From Paraflavisolibacter caeni (lineage in GTDB: Bacteria > Bacteroidota > Bacteroidia > Chitinophagales > Chitinophagaceae): a stretch of DNA of 64,000 nucleotides. Every line of letters starts with the position of its first letter. Positions within the stretch are counted from its first letter, which is position 1. Positions 41,128-49,909 of this stretch are shown here, in pieces. Under the pieces are notes generated by a model. The model searched no databases. It was not told where the DNA came from and worked only from the letters and a program-made list of their open reading frames with translations. The translations under genes were made by a program, and so were the position numbers. The stretch spans positions 1 to 64,000 of the forward strand of contig NZ_JAOTIF010000023.1 in the NCBI RefSeq assembly GCF_025628885.1, written 5' to 3'.

Positions 41128-42663
41128 TCAACGTATTACTGTCATTTTTTTAGTGTCTCTTATTGAATTATCTACAATCAGCGAGTAATTATAAACGCCT
41201 TTTGCGAGCGCAGAAACATCCACATTAATTACGCCTGAAGCAGAAAGCTGTACCACCTTTATTTGCCGTCCCAGGGCATCTGAAATAAGCAGTTGTGCTG
41301 TTTTACTTCCTTCAGGAATTGAATACGAAATCAATGCAGTGCCTTTTACCGGATTGGGACTCACATCACCTAACTTAGCATTGTTTACATTAGTGCCGAT
41401 GTTTAGACCATTGGACAGCTTATAAACCAGTTGTTCCAATTTTTCGATACGGTTTTGCTGTTCAGTAATGACTTGTTGTTGTTCTTGCATGGCTTTGACC
41501 ATGATAGGAATCAATTCTGTGTAGTTCAGCGCTTTGAAGTTAATAATCTCTCCCTTACTTTCCTGTACTGGCGGCTGAGGTGTGCCAGTTGTACTAGTTC
41601 CTTCTTTTGCCTGCTGCGGTATTCTGCCGGGATCGAACTCCGCATCTGCTACTAAGTCGGGAAGTATCTGTTCTACATCCTGGGCTATTAGTCCAAAGTG
41701 TTTTCCCTGTGGTAAGTTCATCAATTTATAGTTACCATCCTGGCGGAACTTATAGCTCTTGGGCTTGAGTTGGTTGATAACGTCCATTGCATTACTTACA
41801 TCTACGATATCTTCTTTCAGATTTCGATCAGAGCTGGTATAGCCACCAGAGCTGTAAACTCTGCCAGCAAAATAACCTGCATAAGAACTGCTATTGCCAG
41901 TATAGGCATATAAGCCAATAGATTGAGAGGAAATAGCGCCAACTGCATAGGCACTAGCCCCTGAAACGTTTCCCCGAACACCGAAAGTGTTACCTATACC
42001 ATCAACTCCTATCCAGCTACTAGAGCCATATACACCACGACCATTACTGGTAGAGCCACTATTATTAACGCCATAAACACCGTAGCCACCGGCACTCGTA
42101 GCGACACCATAAACCCCATAATTGCCTGCATACCCATAAACGCCTATATTAGGACAAATGCCTTCAACTGCCGTGCCGCCTGAATAGGTGTTATATCCAT
42201 AAATACTAGGGGTATAATTACTACTGTTGCCAAAAATCGCAGTGCCTGTCCCTCCCTCCACATGCAGTTTATAGGAAGGTGTAGCAGTACCAATGCCTAC
42301 ACTGCCCACTACATACAATCCATTAGCAGGGCCAGCAGTAGCAGTACCTATAGACACCCCACCATTGGTGCCCACAATGAGTTTTGTTGAACCGTTTATC
42401 TGTGCCCGGAAAGGACTGGTACTGGCAGCGCTGTTGACGGTGAATTTGGAAGTGGTGCCGGTTGAACCAATGGCCCAGTTGCCTCCATTGGTAATGCGCC
42501 CCCGTTCGGTATTATTGGTCTTGAAGATAAGGGAAAAGTTGGTGTTGGTACCCAAGGAGCCATTGGCAGCAAGGCTATTGCCACCATTCACCCAGTTTTG
42601 GGCACTTGGTTCGATAATGCCGATACAAGCTGTACCTAAAAGCAGAAATAGATGTTTTTTCAT
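41128..42663 (-). CDS. Surface protein with peptidase S74 (tail-fibre chaperone) and T9SS sorting domains
   Basis: A 511-residue exported protein. Residues 1-22 are a signal peptide ending PSAQ. Residues 23-270 are low-complexity Gly/Ser/Asn/Tyr-rich beta repeats (GVYGYAG, GVYGVA, GVYGVNN), as in phage tail fibres. The S74 intramolecular chaperone domain (about 275-400) begins SSDRNLKEDIVDV, where the Ser-Asp pair is the self-cleavage site, and includes HFGLIAQDVEQILPDLV. A coiled coil (AMQEQQQVITEQQNRIEKLE) follows. The last 80 residues are a type A T9SS sorting domain (SPNPVKGTALISYSIPEG to KKMTVIR). It is expected to be secreted by the type IX system. Confidence 0.88.
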   Translation of the reverse strand: MKKHLFLLLGTACIGIIEPSAQNWVNGGNSLAANGSLGTNTNFSLIFKTNNTERGRITNGGNWAIGSTGTTSKFTVNSAASTSPFRAQINGSTKLIVGTNGGVSIGTATAGPANGLYVVGSVGIGTATPSYKLHVEGGTGTAIFGNSSNYTPSIYGYNTYSGGTAVEGICPNIGVYGYAGNYGVYGVATSAGGYGVYGVNNSGSTSNGRGVYGSSSWIGVDGIGNTFGVRGNVSGASAYAVGAISSQSIGLYAYTGNSSSYAGYFAGRVYSSGGYTSSDRNLKEDIVDVSNAMDVINQLKPKSYKFRQDGNYKLMNLPQGKHFGLIAQDVEQILPDLVADAEFDPGRIPQQAKEGTSTTGTPQPPVQESKGEIINFKALNYTELIPIMVKAMQEQQQVITEQQNRIEKLEQLVYKLSNGLNIGTNVNNAKLGDVSPNPVKGTALISYSIPEGSKTAQLLISDALGRQIKVVQLSASGVINVDVSALAKGVYNYSLIVDNSIRDTKKMTVIR

Positions 42664-42969
42664 GGTTGTAGCTTTTATAGTGAAAAATTGCTTTGTTGCT
42701 GACGCGGCTCATTCAAAGGAGTTGGAATAGTACAAAGGGCAGGTGATAAAAAATAGAGTTTTGCTTAAGTAGGGAGCGGTATTATGTGGAAGCATTCTTC
42801 CTCTAAGGTAAAGGCATTTATTAAACATTATTTTTATAAGATGTCGTAGAATTTTTGTATAATAAGTACGTAGGTATACTGTGGAGCTATTCAATGAAAA
42901 TGAATCCTCATCTTACTCGGCAGCAGCCCTCACTATAAGAACCCTTAGCTTTGTCTAACAGATTCAACT
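42664..42969. other. Divergent promoter region between S74/T9SS protein and XRE regulator
   Basis: About 306 bp, AT-rich, without a convincing gene. A TAGCTTTG element (42946-42953) fits the -7 consensus for the XRE gene. No operator-like palindrome of note is seen. Confidence 0.4.
42946..42953 (+). promoter_or_regulatory. Candidate -7 promoter element for the XRE operon
   Basis: TAGCTTTG matches TAnnTTTG and lies 17 bp upstream of the ATG, implying a very short leader. No TTG element is visible at the expected upstream distance. Confidence 0.3.
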
Positions 42970-43410
42970 ATGCGAACCAACGATCAACCATACAACACAT
43001 CTGAATACTGGATGGAGTTCATTCAAAATGAATTGTCGCTTCATGTGAAGAAGTATATGGATGAAAAAAAAATGAACCAATCGCAACTGGCCACAGAACT
43101 GGGTGTCAACAAAAGTTTTATAGCACAGGTGCTGAAAGGAAAATTCAATTATACGCTTAGTAAGCTCATTGATTTTTCCCTAGCCGTAGGTCTTGTGCCC
43201 AATATTCAATTCAAATCAATAAATGATTACCTTCTTCATAAAGAAAACAAGCGCCTTAAACGTGAAATCAATCTTACAGGAAATCAATACCTGGTTATGA
43301 AAACCGGGAAAACTAAACTGTCATTGCAGGGAAATTTGAGTGGTATAACCGTTGCCCTGGATGCGCACCAGGTGAATACAATAACACCCTCTGAAACCAA
43401 AATCGCTTAA
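42970..43410 (+). CDS. XRE-family helix-turn-helix regulator (antitoxin-like)
   Basis: A 146-residue cytoplasmic protein with one HTH domain at about residues 22-82: KKYMDEKKMNQSQLATELGVNKSFIAQVLKGKFNYTLS in pieces, the Cro/C1 type. The C-terminal third (GNQYLVMKTGKTKLSLQGN) is beta-rich and unrecognised. It starts a three-gene operon with a SecB-like protein (5 bp gap) and an S41 protease (4-bp overlap). HTH plus SecB-like pairs occur in toxin-antitoxin-chaperone systems, so an autorepressor or antitoxin role is plausible, but no known toxin family is adjacent. Confidence 0.8.
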   Translation: MRTNDQPYNTSEYWMEFIQNELSLHVKKYMDEKKMNQSQLATELGVNKSFIAQVLKGKFNYTLSKLIDFSLAVGLVPNIQFKSINDYLLHKENKRLKREINLTGNQYLVMKTGKTKLSLQGNLSGITVALDAHQVNTITPSETKIA

Positions 43411-43415
43411 TAGTT

Positions 43416-43874
43416 ATGGCGAAAAGAAAAGGAAGCAAACCATTCCAGATATCAATAAAGAAAGTAAAACAATTAAGCTTTGGTATAGATGAAAGTGTCG
43501 AAGTGCCAGATGCTGATGATCTCAATGTGCTCATAGAGCAAAACCTTTCTTTTTCAACAAAGGATGATATCCTCTTCTTGCTGTTGAACATTACCTTTTC
43601 ATCCAAATCGACAGATAGAATATTGATGAATGGTATTGTGCAGAATATATTTGTCATCAAAGATTTGAAAAGAATGGTGGATCCAAAGAAACCTGATGTT
43701 ATCAATATTCCGGATAACATTCTATCCACCCTATTGAGTATTTCTATTGCTCATAGCCGTGCTTTGTTGGCGCAAAGTGCTATGGGCACTGCATTCCAGG
43801 ATATTTATATTCCCCTGGTCAATCCCGAACAGGTAGTCAAAGAATTGTTTAACCAAGATGTATACGGAATATGA
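43416..43874 (+). CDS. SecB-like chaperone-fold protein
   Basis: A 152-residue cytoplasmic protein. Two beta-rich stretches (LSFGIDESVEVPDAD, ILFLLLNITFSSKS, VQNIFVIKDL) precede a C-terminal helix SIAHSRALLAQSAMGTAF followed by IYIPLVNPEQVV. This matches the end of SecB, where a long helix precedes a Pro-rich P(L/P)VN segment. SecB-like proteins hold unfolded proteins for export or protect antitoxins in toxin-antitoxin-chaperone modules. Overall similarity to housekeeping SecB is weak. It sits between an XRE regulator and an exported protease, so a dedicated holdase for either neighbour is possible. An unrelated small protein with a similar tail cannot be excluded. Confidence 0.55.
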   Translation: MAKRKGSKPFQISIKKVKQLSFGIDESVEVPDADDLNVLIEQNLSFSTKDDILFLLLNITFSSKSTDRILMNGIVQNIFVIKDLKRMVDPKKPDVINIPDNILSTLLSISIAHSRALLAQSAMGTAFQDIYIPLVNPEQVVKELFNQDVYGI

Positions 43875-45112
43875 GAATTTCTATGTTGCTGCTCATGATT
43901 GCTTTGCTATACTTTACCTCGCATGCACAGCAATGGACCAAGGAGCAGTATACAAAAGATTTTGACTATTTCCTGAATACGATCAAAGAAGATTATTGCT
44001 ACTGGGATAAAAAGCAAACAGATTGGGAAAAAGTGAAAGCTATATATATACCCGCATTAGATACAATTACCGCCAAAGGCGGTTTTGTTTTGCTGATGGA
44101 AAAGCTTTTTTACGAGTTGTACGATCATCATGCTTCATTAAATACGAATACGGCAGCATCACAAAGGTTAGTTCCTTCCGGCACAGATCTGTGGGCAGAA
44201 TACATCAATGGCAAACCTGTCATTACAGAAGTAAGAAGAGACTTTGGAGCATACAAGGCGGGATTAAAAGCAGGCATGGAGTTGCATGCCTTTAATGATG
44301 TGCCCATAGAGCAAGCTATTCAACCCTTCCTGGGCAAATCCCTGAAGACGGTTACACCTGAAGCTAAAAGTTATGCTCTAAGAGTGTTATTAGCCGGAAC
44401 GCATCTTGGGAACAGAAAGGTTTCCGTAAAAGATAAGGGTATGCTCTATGATTTTTATCCTGACCAGCCTGTGAACCTGCTTGAAGAGCACCGTTATGAG
44501 GGGAATTTAGCCGTCAGGTCATACGGTGATATTGGTTACCTAAAAATCAATAACAGTCTTGGGGATAATAACGTTATAGTATCCTTTGATTCAGCATTGA
44601 ATAGCCTGATGCATACAAGAGCCCTGATCGTAGACCTTAGGGAAACGCCCAGCGGCGGCAATACAACAGTGGCCAGGGCTATCCTTGGAAGATTCATTAC
44701 AAAAGAAATGTTTTATCAAAAGCATGAACTTACTGCGGAACAACGGCAGTATGGGGTGAAAAGGAGCTGGGTAGAAATCGTCTCTCCAAGGGCGGCCCTT
44801 TATAGCAAGCCTTTGATTGTATTAGTGGATCACTGGACAGGAAGTGTAGGGGAGGGGATCGCTATTGGTTTTGATGCACTGCAAAGAGCAACAGTAATGG
44901 GAACAAAAATGGCTGGACTAAATGGCGCTAATTATTCTTATACGATGCCGAATACAGGCATAGGTTTTTCCTTTCCTGTGGAAAAGATCTTTCATGTGAA
45001 TGGCAGGCCGAGAGAAGACTTTCTGCCGAAAGTTCTTGTGAAACTTTCTGACAACCATGCCACTAATGATGTAATCTTAGAGATGGCATTACAACAATTG
45101 AAAAAGCCTTAA
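43871..45112 (+). CDS. S41-family exported protease-like protein
   Basis: A 413-residue protein with signal peptide MRISMLLLMIALLYFTSHAQ. A tail-specific protease-type core shows ALIVDLRETPSGGNT and the catalytic Ser325 in HWTGSVGEGIAIGFDAL. A PDZ-like region (about 105-150; VITEVRRDFGAYKAGLKAGMEL in pieces) precedes it. The family cleaves C-terminal or unstructured regions of envelope proteins. The start overlaps the SecB-like stop as ATGA, so translation is coupled. The link of HTH, SecB-like and S41 genes is unusual and suggests a small envelope proteostasis unit. Confidence 0.85.
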   Translation: MRISMLLLMIALLYFTSHAQQWTKEQYTKDFDYFLNTIKEDYCYWDKKQTDWEKVKAIYIPALDTITAKGGFVLLMEKLFYELYDHHASLNTNTAASQRLVPSGTDLWAEYINGKPVITEVRRDFGAYKAGLKAGMELHAFNDVPIEQAIQPFLGKSLKTVTPEAKSYALRVLLAGTHLGNRKVSVKDKGMLYDFYPDQPVNLLEEHRYEGNLAVRSYGDIGYLKINNSLGDNNVIVSFDSALNSLMHTRALIVDLRETPSGGNTTVARAILGRFITKEMFYQKHELTAEQRQYGVKRSWVEIVSPRAALYSKPLIVLVDHWTGSVGEGIAIGFDALQRATVMGTKMAGLNGANYSYTMPNTGIGFSFPVEKIFHVNGRPREDFLPKVLVKLSDNHATNDVILEMALQQLKKP

Positions 45113-45150
45113 CGCTCCTGGTCAATGATGAATAGAGCAAGAGGCATAGT

Positions 45151-45846
45151 TTATTTTGAAATGGCTGTAATGGGAGTTAATTCCAATTTACGGAACTCCA
45201 CCTCAGATCCTTCTGCCTGCACCGCAATATGGCCCTTTTGAGCTGTCGCATTATAGCCGTAATTCACCAGTTCTCCATTGACCCAAACCTTTATCGTATC
45301 CTTTAGGCATTCAATGGTCATGGTGTTCCATTGTCCAAGTGGTTTTTCCGAGCCGTCAGTCAGATTAAGGATGCGGCGCTCTTTGCCCTCTGTAATGCCC
45401 CAGTTTTCTTTAGGTCCCCGCCGCTTTTCCATATCAGGTACGGTGATGTCTTCCACAATACACCAGAAGTCTCCTGCATCCTGGTGCATCATCTGTACTT
45501 CTATGGATTTGGGAAACATTTTATAAAGTGCACGTGGGGTGGAAGCATGTACCAAAATGCCACAGTTGCCCGGTTCGCCAGCAAAGCGATACTCCGTTTG
45601 CAGCCGGTAATTTTGGTAGACAGCATCGGTGACCAGGTGACCATTAGGTTTTCCCAGGCTTACAAGCATGCCATTCCTGACGATAAACGGGTTTTTGGCT
45701 GCGGAATTGGTATCCATTTCCGGAACATCTACGTGCCATCCGGTCAAATCTTTACCATTAAATAGGCTATAGGATTGTTGTTGCTTATGGACAGCACAGG
45801 ATAAAAAAGTGAACAGGGTGATCGTACTAAGAAGCAAATTTTTCAT
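45151..45846 (-). CDS. DUF1080 (3-keto-disaccharide hydrolase) lipoprotein
   Basis: A 231-residue lipoprotein; the signal ends FLSC (Cys about 17). The ATG at 45846 is chosen over a TTG one codon upstream. The DUF1080 concanavalin-like fold is clear: LFNGKDLTGWHV near the N-terminus, FIVRNGMLVS, GNCGILVHAST, SIEVQMMHQDAGDFW and LGQWNTMTIEC. Some members hydrolyse 3-keto-glucosides; others have only a binding role. It is convergent with the S41 gene and divergent from the permease operon, and appears monocistronic. Confidence 0.88.
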   Translation of the reverse strand: MKNLLLSTITLFTFLSCAVHKQQQSYSLFNGKDLTGWHVDVPEMDTNSAAKNPFIVRNGMLVSLGKPNGHLVTDAVYQNYRLQTEYRFAGEPGNCGILVHASTPRALYKMFPKSIEVQMMHQDAGDFWCIVEDITVPDMEKRRGPKENWGITEGKERRILNLTDGSEKPLGQWNTMTIECLKDTIKVWVNGELVNYGYNATAQKGHIAVQAEGSEVEFRKLELTPITAISK

Positions 45847-46006
45847 CAAAGAAATCCATTGTTTTAACCTGGGTAAAAGTGGATGTATGTATTGAAAAGA
45901 TAATCCAATTGTAGCTCTTCTAAAAGTTTTAGTGTAAATTCAAAGTGTGACATAACATCGGATAGGTAAATGATCGCTGTTTTTTAAGCCATTAAAACTT
46001 TTCAGA

Positions 46007-47383
46007 TTGTCTCAGACATCAAACGAATTGAAACGGACACTGACACCAATCATGTTGTGGGGGTTGGGTGTGGGCTATGTCATTTCGGGCATGTATTTCG
46101 GCTGGAACCTTGGTTTAGAAAAAGGAGGCACACTGGGTTTAGCCATTGCTACTTTCTTTATTACGGCGATGTACATCACGTTCACTTTCAGCTATACGGA
46201 ACTGGCCTGCGCCATCCCAAAAGCAGGCGGTGCCTTTGATTATGCCAACCGTGCTTTGGGAAAAGAATTGGGCTTTATTGCCGGCATGGCACAGAACATT
46301 GAGTTTATCTTTGCCCCACCGGCCATAGCATTCGCCATAGGAGCTTACTTCAACTTATTTTTTCCTCAAATACCCATACTGGCCATAGCTATCTTCAGTT
46401 ATGTTGTTTTTACAGCATTGAACGTGTATGGAGTAAAAGCTGCGGCAACCTTTGAGTTGGTTATCACCATCCTGGCTGTTGGAGAGTTGTTGCTGTTCAC
46501 AGGCGTTAGCCTGCCACACTTTAAAATGGAAAACCTGCAGCATAATGCATTTCCCAATGGATGGCAGGGCGTGTTTGCAGCGATTCCGTTTGCTATTTGG
46601 TTTTTCCTTGCCATTGAAGGTGTTGCCAACGTTGCAGAAGAAGCCCTGCATCCGCAACGTACCATTTTAAAGGGTTTTGGTTCGGCTATCCTAACGCTGG
46701 TTATTTTATGCATTCTTGTGTTTATAAGTTCTATAGGCGTGGCAGGATGGGAGAAAATCGTATTTAAAAGCGATGGGAGTATGTCCGACTCTCCTTTGCC
46801 AATGGCCCTGGAGCAGATTGTGGGTAATAACAACATGCTCTACCACCTATTGATCACAGTAGGTTTGTTTGGATTGATTGCCTCCTTCCATGGCATAATC
46901 CTGGCAGCAGGCCGGTCAAGTTACGAGTTTGGAAAAGTAAGATTTGCTCCTGCCTTCCTGGGAAAAGTGCACAAGAAGTTTCAAACACCATCCAATGCAC
47001 TACTGGTGAATATGTGCGTCGGGATCGTTGCCTTACTTACCGGGAAAACATCAGAGATCATCACTATCTCCGTGTTTGGTGCACTTACCCTTTATATCAT
47101 TTCCATGATCGCCCTGCTGCGCCTAAGAAAGAAAGAGCCACAGATGAACCGTCCATTCAAGGTTCCGCTTTATCCATTGTTCCCAGTTACAGCTTTAGTC
47201 ATTGCAGTTTTTTCATTCGTTGCTATGACTGTATACAATACAAGGCTGGCTGTGATCTTTTTCCTGATCCTGGGCGGTGGTTATTTCGTTTTCAAATTAT
47301 TGAATCGCCAAGCTGTTCAAAGTGTCACTGAAATGGATCAACATACTGTAGAAGACAAAAATATTCAAAGTGAATACTCCTGA
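46007..47383 (+). CDS. APC-superfamily permease, ethanolamine permease type
   Basis: A 458-residue inner-membrane transporter with about twelve hydrophobic segments. The first third matches the ethanolamine permease group of the APC family: MLWGLGVGYVISGMYFGWN, GTLGLAIATFF, ELACAIPKAGGAFDYANRALG and AGMAQNIEFIFAPPAIAF. No ATG lies near the start. The TTG at 46007 is the best initiator because the ATG at codon 17 would remove the conserved N-terminal leader into helix 1. It is the first gene of a five-gene operon; the glutamine-synthetase-like gene begins one base after its stop. Likely substrate is ethanolamine or a related small amino-alcohol or amine, imported with protons or by exchange. 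Confidence 0.85.
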   Translation: MSQTSNELKRTLTPIMLWGLGVGYVISGMYFGWNLGLEKGGTLGLAIATFFITAMYITFTFSYTELACAIPKAGGAFDYANRALGKELGFIAGMAQNIEFIFAPPAIAFAIGAYFNLFFPQIPILAIAIFSYVVFTALNVYGVKAAATFELVITILAVGELLLFTGVSLPHFKMENLQHNAFPNGWQGVFAAIPFAIWFFLAIEGVANVAEEALHPQRTILKGFGSAILTLVILCILVFISSIGVAGWEKIVFKSDGSMSDSPLPMALEQIVGNNNMLYHLLITVGLFGLIASFHGIILAAGRSSYEFGKVRFAPAFLGKVHKKFQTPSNALLVNMCVGIVALLTGKTSEIITISVFGALTLYIISMIALLRLRKKEPQMNRPFKVPLYPLFPVTALVIAVFSFVAMTVYNTRLAVIFFLILGGGYFVFKLLNRQAVQSVTEMDQHTVEDKNIQSEYS

Positions 47384-47384
47384 T

Positions 47385-48740
47385 ATGACCATCAACGAGA
47401 TCATAGAATACATTAAAAGTCATCCTTTAGGAAAAGTAAAGATTGCCTTTACTGATATCGATGGCATTTTACGTGGGAAATATATTTCATCTGAAAAGTT
47501 TATTTCAGTTGTAGAAAGTGGAACCGGCTTTTGTGATGTGATCTTTGGGTGGGATGCCAATGATGCCGCCTATGATAATGCGGAATTCACTGGTTGGCAT
47601 ACGGGCTATCCGGATGCACCTGCAAGAATTGATACCACTACGTTCAGAAAGATCCCCTGGGAATATGACGTACCCTTCTTTTTAGGTGAGTTGATCAACA
47701 AGAATGGTGAGCCTGCTTATGTCTGCCCAAGACAACTCATGAAAAAGGTTTTGAAACAAGCTGAGTCAATGGGGTTTATTCCGTATTTCTCCCAGGAATT
47801 TGAATGGTACAACTTTGAAGAAACACCACAAAGCGTAAGCGACAAACAATATAAAGATCTGAAGCCGCTGACGCCGGGTATGTTTGGCTATTCCATCTTG
47901 CGCAGTTCATTGAAGAACGACTTCTTTACAGAGCTCTTTGATCTGCTCAAAAAGTTCAATGTTCCATTGGAGGGATTACATACAGAAACTGGCCCAGGTA
48001 CCTATGAAGCCGCCATCGCTTTTAGCGGATTGCAGGAGGCTGCAGACAGGGCAACGTTGTTCAAATCGGCAGTAAAAGAAATTGCCTACAGAAACGGGAT
48101 CATGGCCACATTTATGGCAAAGGTAAGTGAGCATCTTCCGGGCTGTGGCGGACATGTACATCAGAGCCTTTGTGATGGAGAGAACAACAATCTCTTTTAT
48201 GAAGATCAAGATGCGCAGAAGATAAGTGCTTTGATGAAAAGCTACATTGCCGGGCAGTTGTATTGTTTGCCCCATATACTGCCCATGTTTGCCCCAACCA
48301 TCAACAGTTATAAGAGATTAGTGGAAGGTGCCTGGGCACCTACTACCCTTACCTGGGGCATAGACAACAGGACGGTAGCGCTCCGGGTTTTGGCAGGAAG
48401 TAAAAAGTCGTGCCGGTTGGAAACAAGAGTGATAGGTTCTGATGTAAATCCCTACCTGGCCATGGCTGCTTGTTTAGCGAGTGGTCTTTACGGTATCAAA
48501 AATGGGATGGAATTAAAGCAACCTGTAACGATTGGTAATGGTTACAGAGATTACAGCAACGGGACACTGCCACGTACATTGGATGAGGCTACGCAGTTGA
48601 TGAAACAATCTGATGTAGCAAATGAAATTCTCGGGGAACAATTTACTGCACATTTTACCCAAACCCGTGAATGGGAGTGGCGACAACATTTAAAGGCTGT
48701 AACTGACTGGGAGTATAAAAGATATTTTGAAATCATTTAA
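47385..48740 (+). CDS. Glutamine synthetase homologue, gamma-glutamyl-amine synthetase type
   Basis: A 451-residue cytoplasmic enzyme. The N-terminal beta-grasp has VKIAFTDIDGILRGKYIS. The catalytic barrel has FSQEFEWYNFEE, LHTETGPGTYEAAIAF, LPGCGGHVHQSLCDG and the ATP/amine region RVLAGSKKSCRLETRVIGSDVNPYLAMAA in pieces. This is the PuuA/GlnA3-GlnA4 type, which joins glutamate through its gamma-carboxyl to an amine, not to ammonium. The ATG at 47385 sits one base after the permease stop; an upstream GTG at 47370 would overlap it and is less likely. With the dehydrogenases and hydrolase downstream, the probable reaction is ATP-dependent formation of gamma-glutamyl-ethanolamide or a similar adduct. 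Confidence 0.85.
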   Translation: MTINEIIEYIKSHPLGKVKIAFTDIDGILRGKYISSEKFISVVESGTGFCDVIFGWDANDAAYDNAEFTGWHTGYPDAPARIDTTTFRKIPWEYDVPFFLGELINKNGEPAYVCPRQLMKKVLKQAESMGFIPYFSQEFEWYNFEETPQSVSDKQYKDLKPLTPGMFGYSILRSSLKNDFFTELFDLLKKFNVPLEGLHTETGPGTYEAAIAFSGLQEAADRATLFKSAVKEIAYRNGIMATFMAKVSEHLPGCGGHVHQSLCDGENNNLFYEDQDAQKISALMKSYIAGQLYCLPHILPMFAPTINSYKRLVEGAWAPTTLTWGIDNRTVALRVLAGSKKSCRLETRVIGSDVNPYLAMAACLASGLYGIKNGMELKQPVTIGNGYRDYSNGTLPRTLDEATQLMKQSDVANEILGEQFTAHFTQTREWEWRQHLKAVTDWEYKRYFEII

Positions 48741-48749
48741 AGATGCTGC

Positions 48750-49898
48750 ATGACATTCGATAGTATATACCAGTATAACTTTCCGACTACCATCCGCTTC
48801 GGAGTAGGGGCCAGCAAAGAGCTTGGTGATTACCTGATAAAAAATAAGCTATCAAATCCCTTGTTGGTTACAGATTCCACTGTAGCACAGCTCTCATTTT
48901 TTAAAGACATCATCTGCAACTTTGAAAAGAAAAATATTTCCGTAGAAGTATTTTCTGAGATCCATAAAAACCCGCTGAAGTCAGATGTCTACAAGGGCAC
49001 AGAGGTATATGATGGAACAAGGCGGGATGCCATCGTTGGTATTGGTGGTGGGGCTGCACTGGACGTAGCAAGGGCCATTGTGCTGAGGATAAATCATCGC
49101 GAAGATTTATTTACTTACGACGATCTGATAGGAGGTGATGTTTATGTGACCAACGAGGTGCCTCATTTTATCACGATTCCCACAACGGCAGGAACAGGAA
49201 GTGAAGTAGGAAGAAGCGCAATTATTGCAGATGATGAAACAAAGCAGAAAAAAATATTGTTCTCTCCTAAGCTGATGGCGAAGATCGTTTTTGCAGATCC
49301 TGTGCTCACAATGGAGCTTCCGGCTCCTATTACGGCGGCCACTGGCATGGATGCGCTGACACATAATATGGAAGCTTACCTGGCAAAAATGCCTCATCCT
49401 ATTTGTGAAGGCATTGCCCTTCAGGGGATTGCTTTGATCAGCCAATCGCTGGAAAAGGCAGTTAAAGACCCTGACCTTGACTCGCGCGGCAAAATGCTGA
49501 TCGCTTCCATGATGGGCGCAATTGCTTTTCAAAAAGGATTGGGTGTGGTGCATTCCCTGGCGCATCCCCTTTCTTCCCTGCTGGATACGCATCATGGCCT
49601 GGCCAATGCGATCAATATTCCTTATGGGATGCAATTTAACATCGCCGGATTTGAAGACAGATTTAAATATATAGCGAGAAGCCTTGAGTTGAAAGAAGAA
49701 AGCGGTGAAGCGGTAGTGGATTATTTGTTTGACCTGAATGCCAGAATAGGTATTCCTCATCAATTAAGAGCCATTGGTGTGAAAGAAGACCATATAGAAA
49801 CGCTGGCTGACCTGGCCTTTGCCGATTTCGCTCACCCCAATAATCCAAAACCTGTTACGAGAGCGGATTTCCGGCAACTCTATTTGAAAGCTTTATAA
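48750..49898 (+). CDS. Iron-containing (group III) alcohol dehydrogenase
   Basis: A 382-residue cytoplasmic NAD(P)-dependent dehydrogenase. The nucleotide-binding domain has GIGGGAALDVARAI and IPTTAGTGSEVGRSAI. The metal domain has GMDALTHNMEAYLAK, VVHSLAHPLS and DTHHGLANAI, carrying the Asp and three His ligands for iron. It oxidises a primary alcohol to the aldehyde. In this operon the likely substrate is the hydroxyethyl group of a gamma-glutamylated amino-alcohol, giving the aldehyde for the ALDH encoded downstream. This role is inferred from order. It starts 9 bp after the glutamine-synthetase-like gene. Confidence 0.92.
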   Translation: MTFDSIYQYNFPTTIRFGVGASKELGDYLIKNKLSNPLLVTDSTVAQLSFFKDIICNFEKKNISVEVFSEIHKNPLKSDVYKGTEVYDGTRRDAIVGIGGGAALDVARAIVLRINHREDLFTYDDLIGGDVYVTNEVPHFITIPTTAGTGSEVGRSAIIADDETKQKKILFSPKLMAKIVFADPVLTMELPAPITAATGMDALTHNMEAYLAKMPHPICEGIALQGIALISQSLEKAVKDPDLDSRGKMLIASMMGAIAFQKGLGVVHSLAHPLSSLLDTHHGLANAINIPYGMQFNIAGFEDRFKYIARSLELKEESGEAVVDYLFDLNARIGIPHQLRAIGVKEDHIETLADLAFADFAHPNNPKPVTRADFRQLYLKAL

Positions 49899-49909
49899 AT
49901 ACAATAGAA

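Noticed and set aside
42709-42894. Minus-strand 61-codon frame in the divergent promoter region
   Set aside because: No protein-like composition and it occupies the promoter region of the S74/T9SS protein.
42900-42969. tRNA-like GC-rich stretch before the XRE gene
   Set aside because: No cloverleaf with acceptor, anticodon and T-loop could be folded by eye. I found no tRNA in the window.
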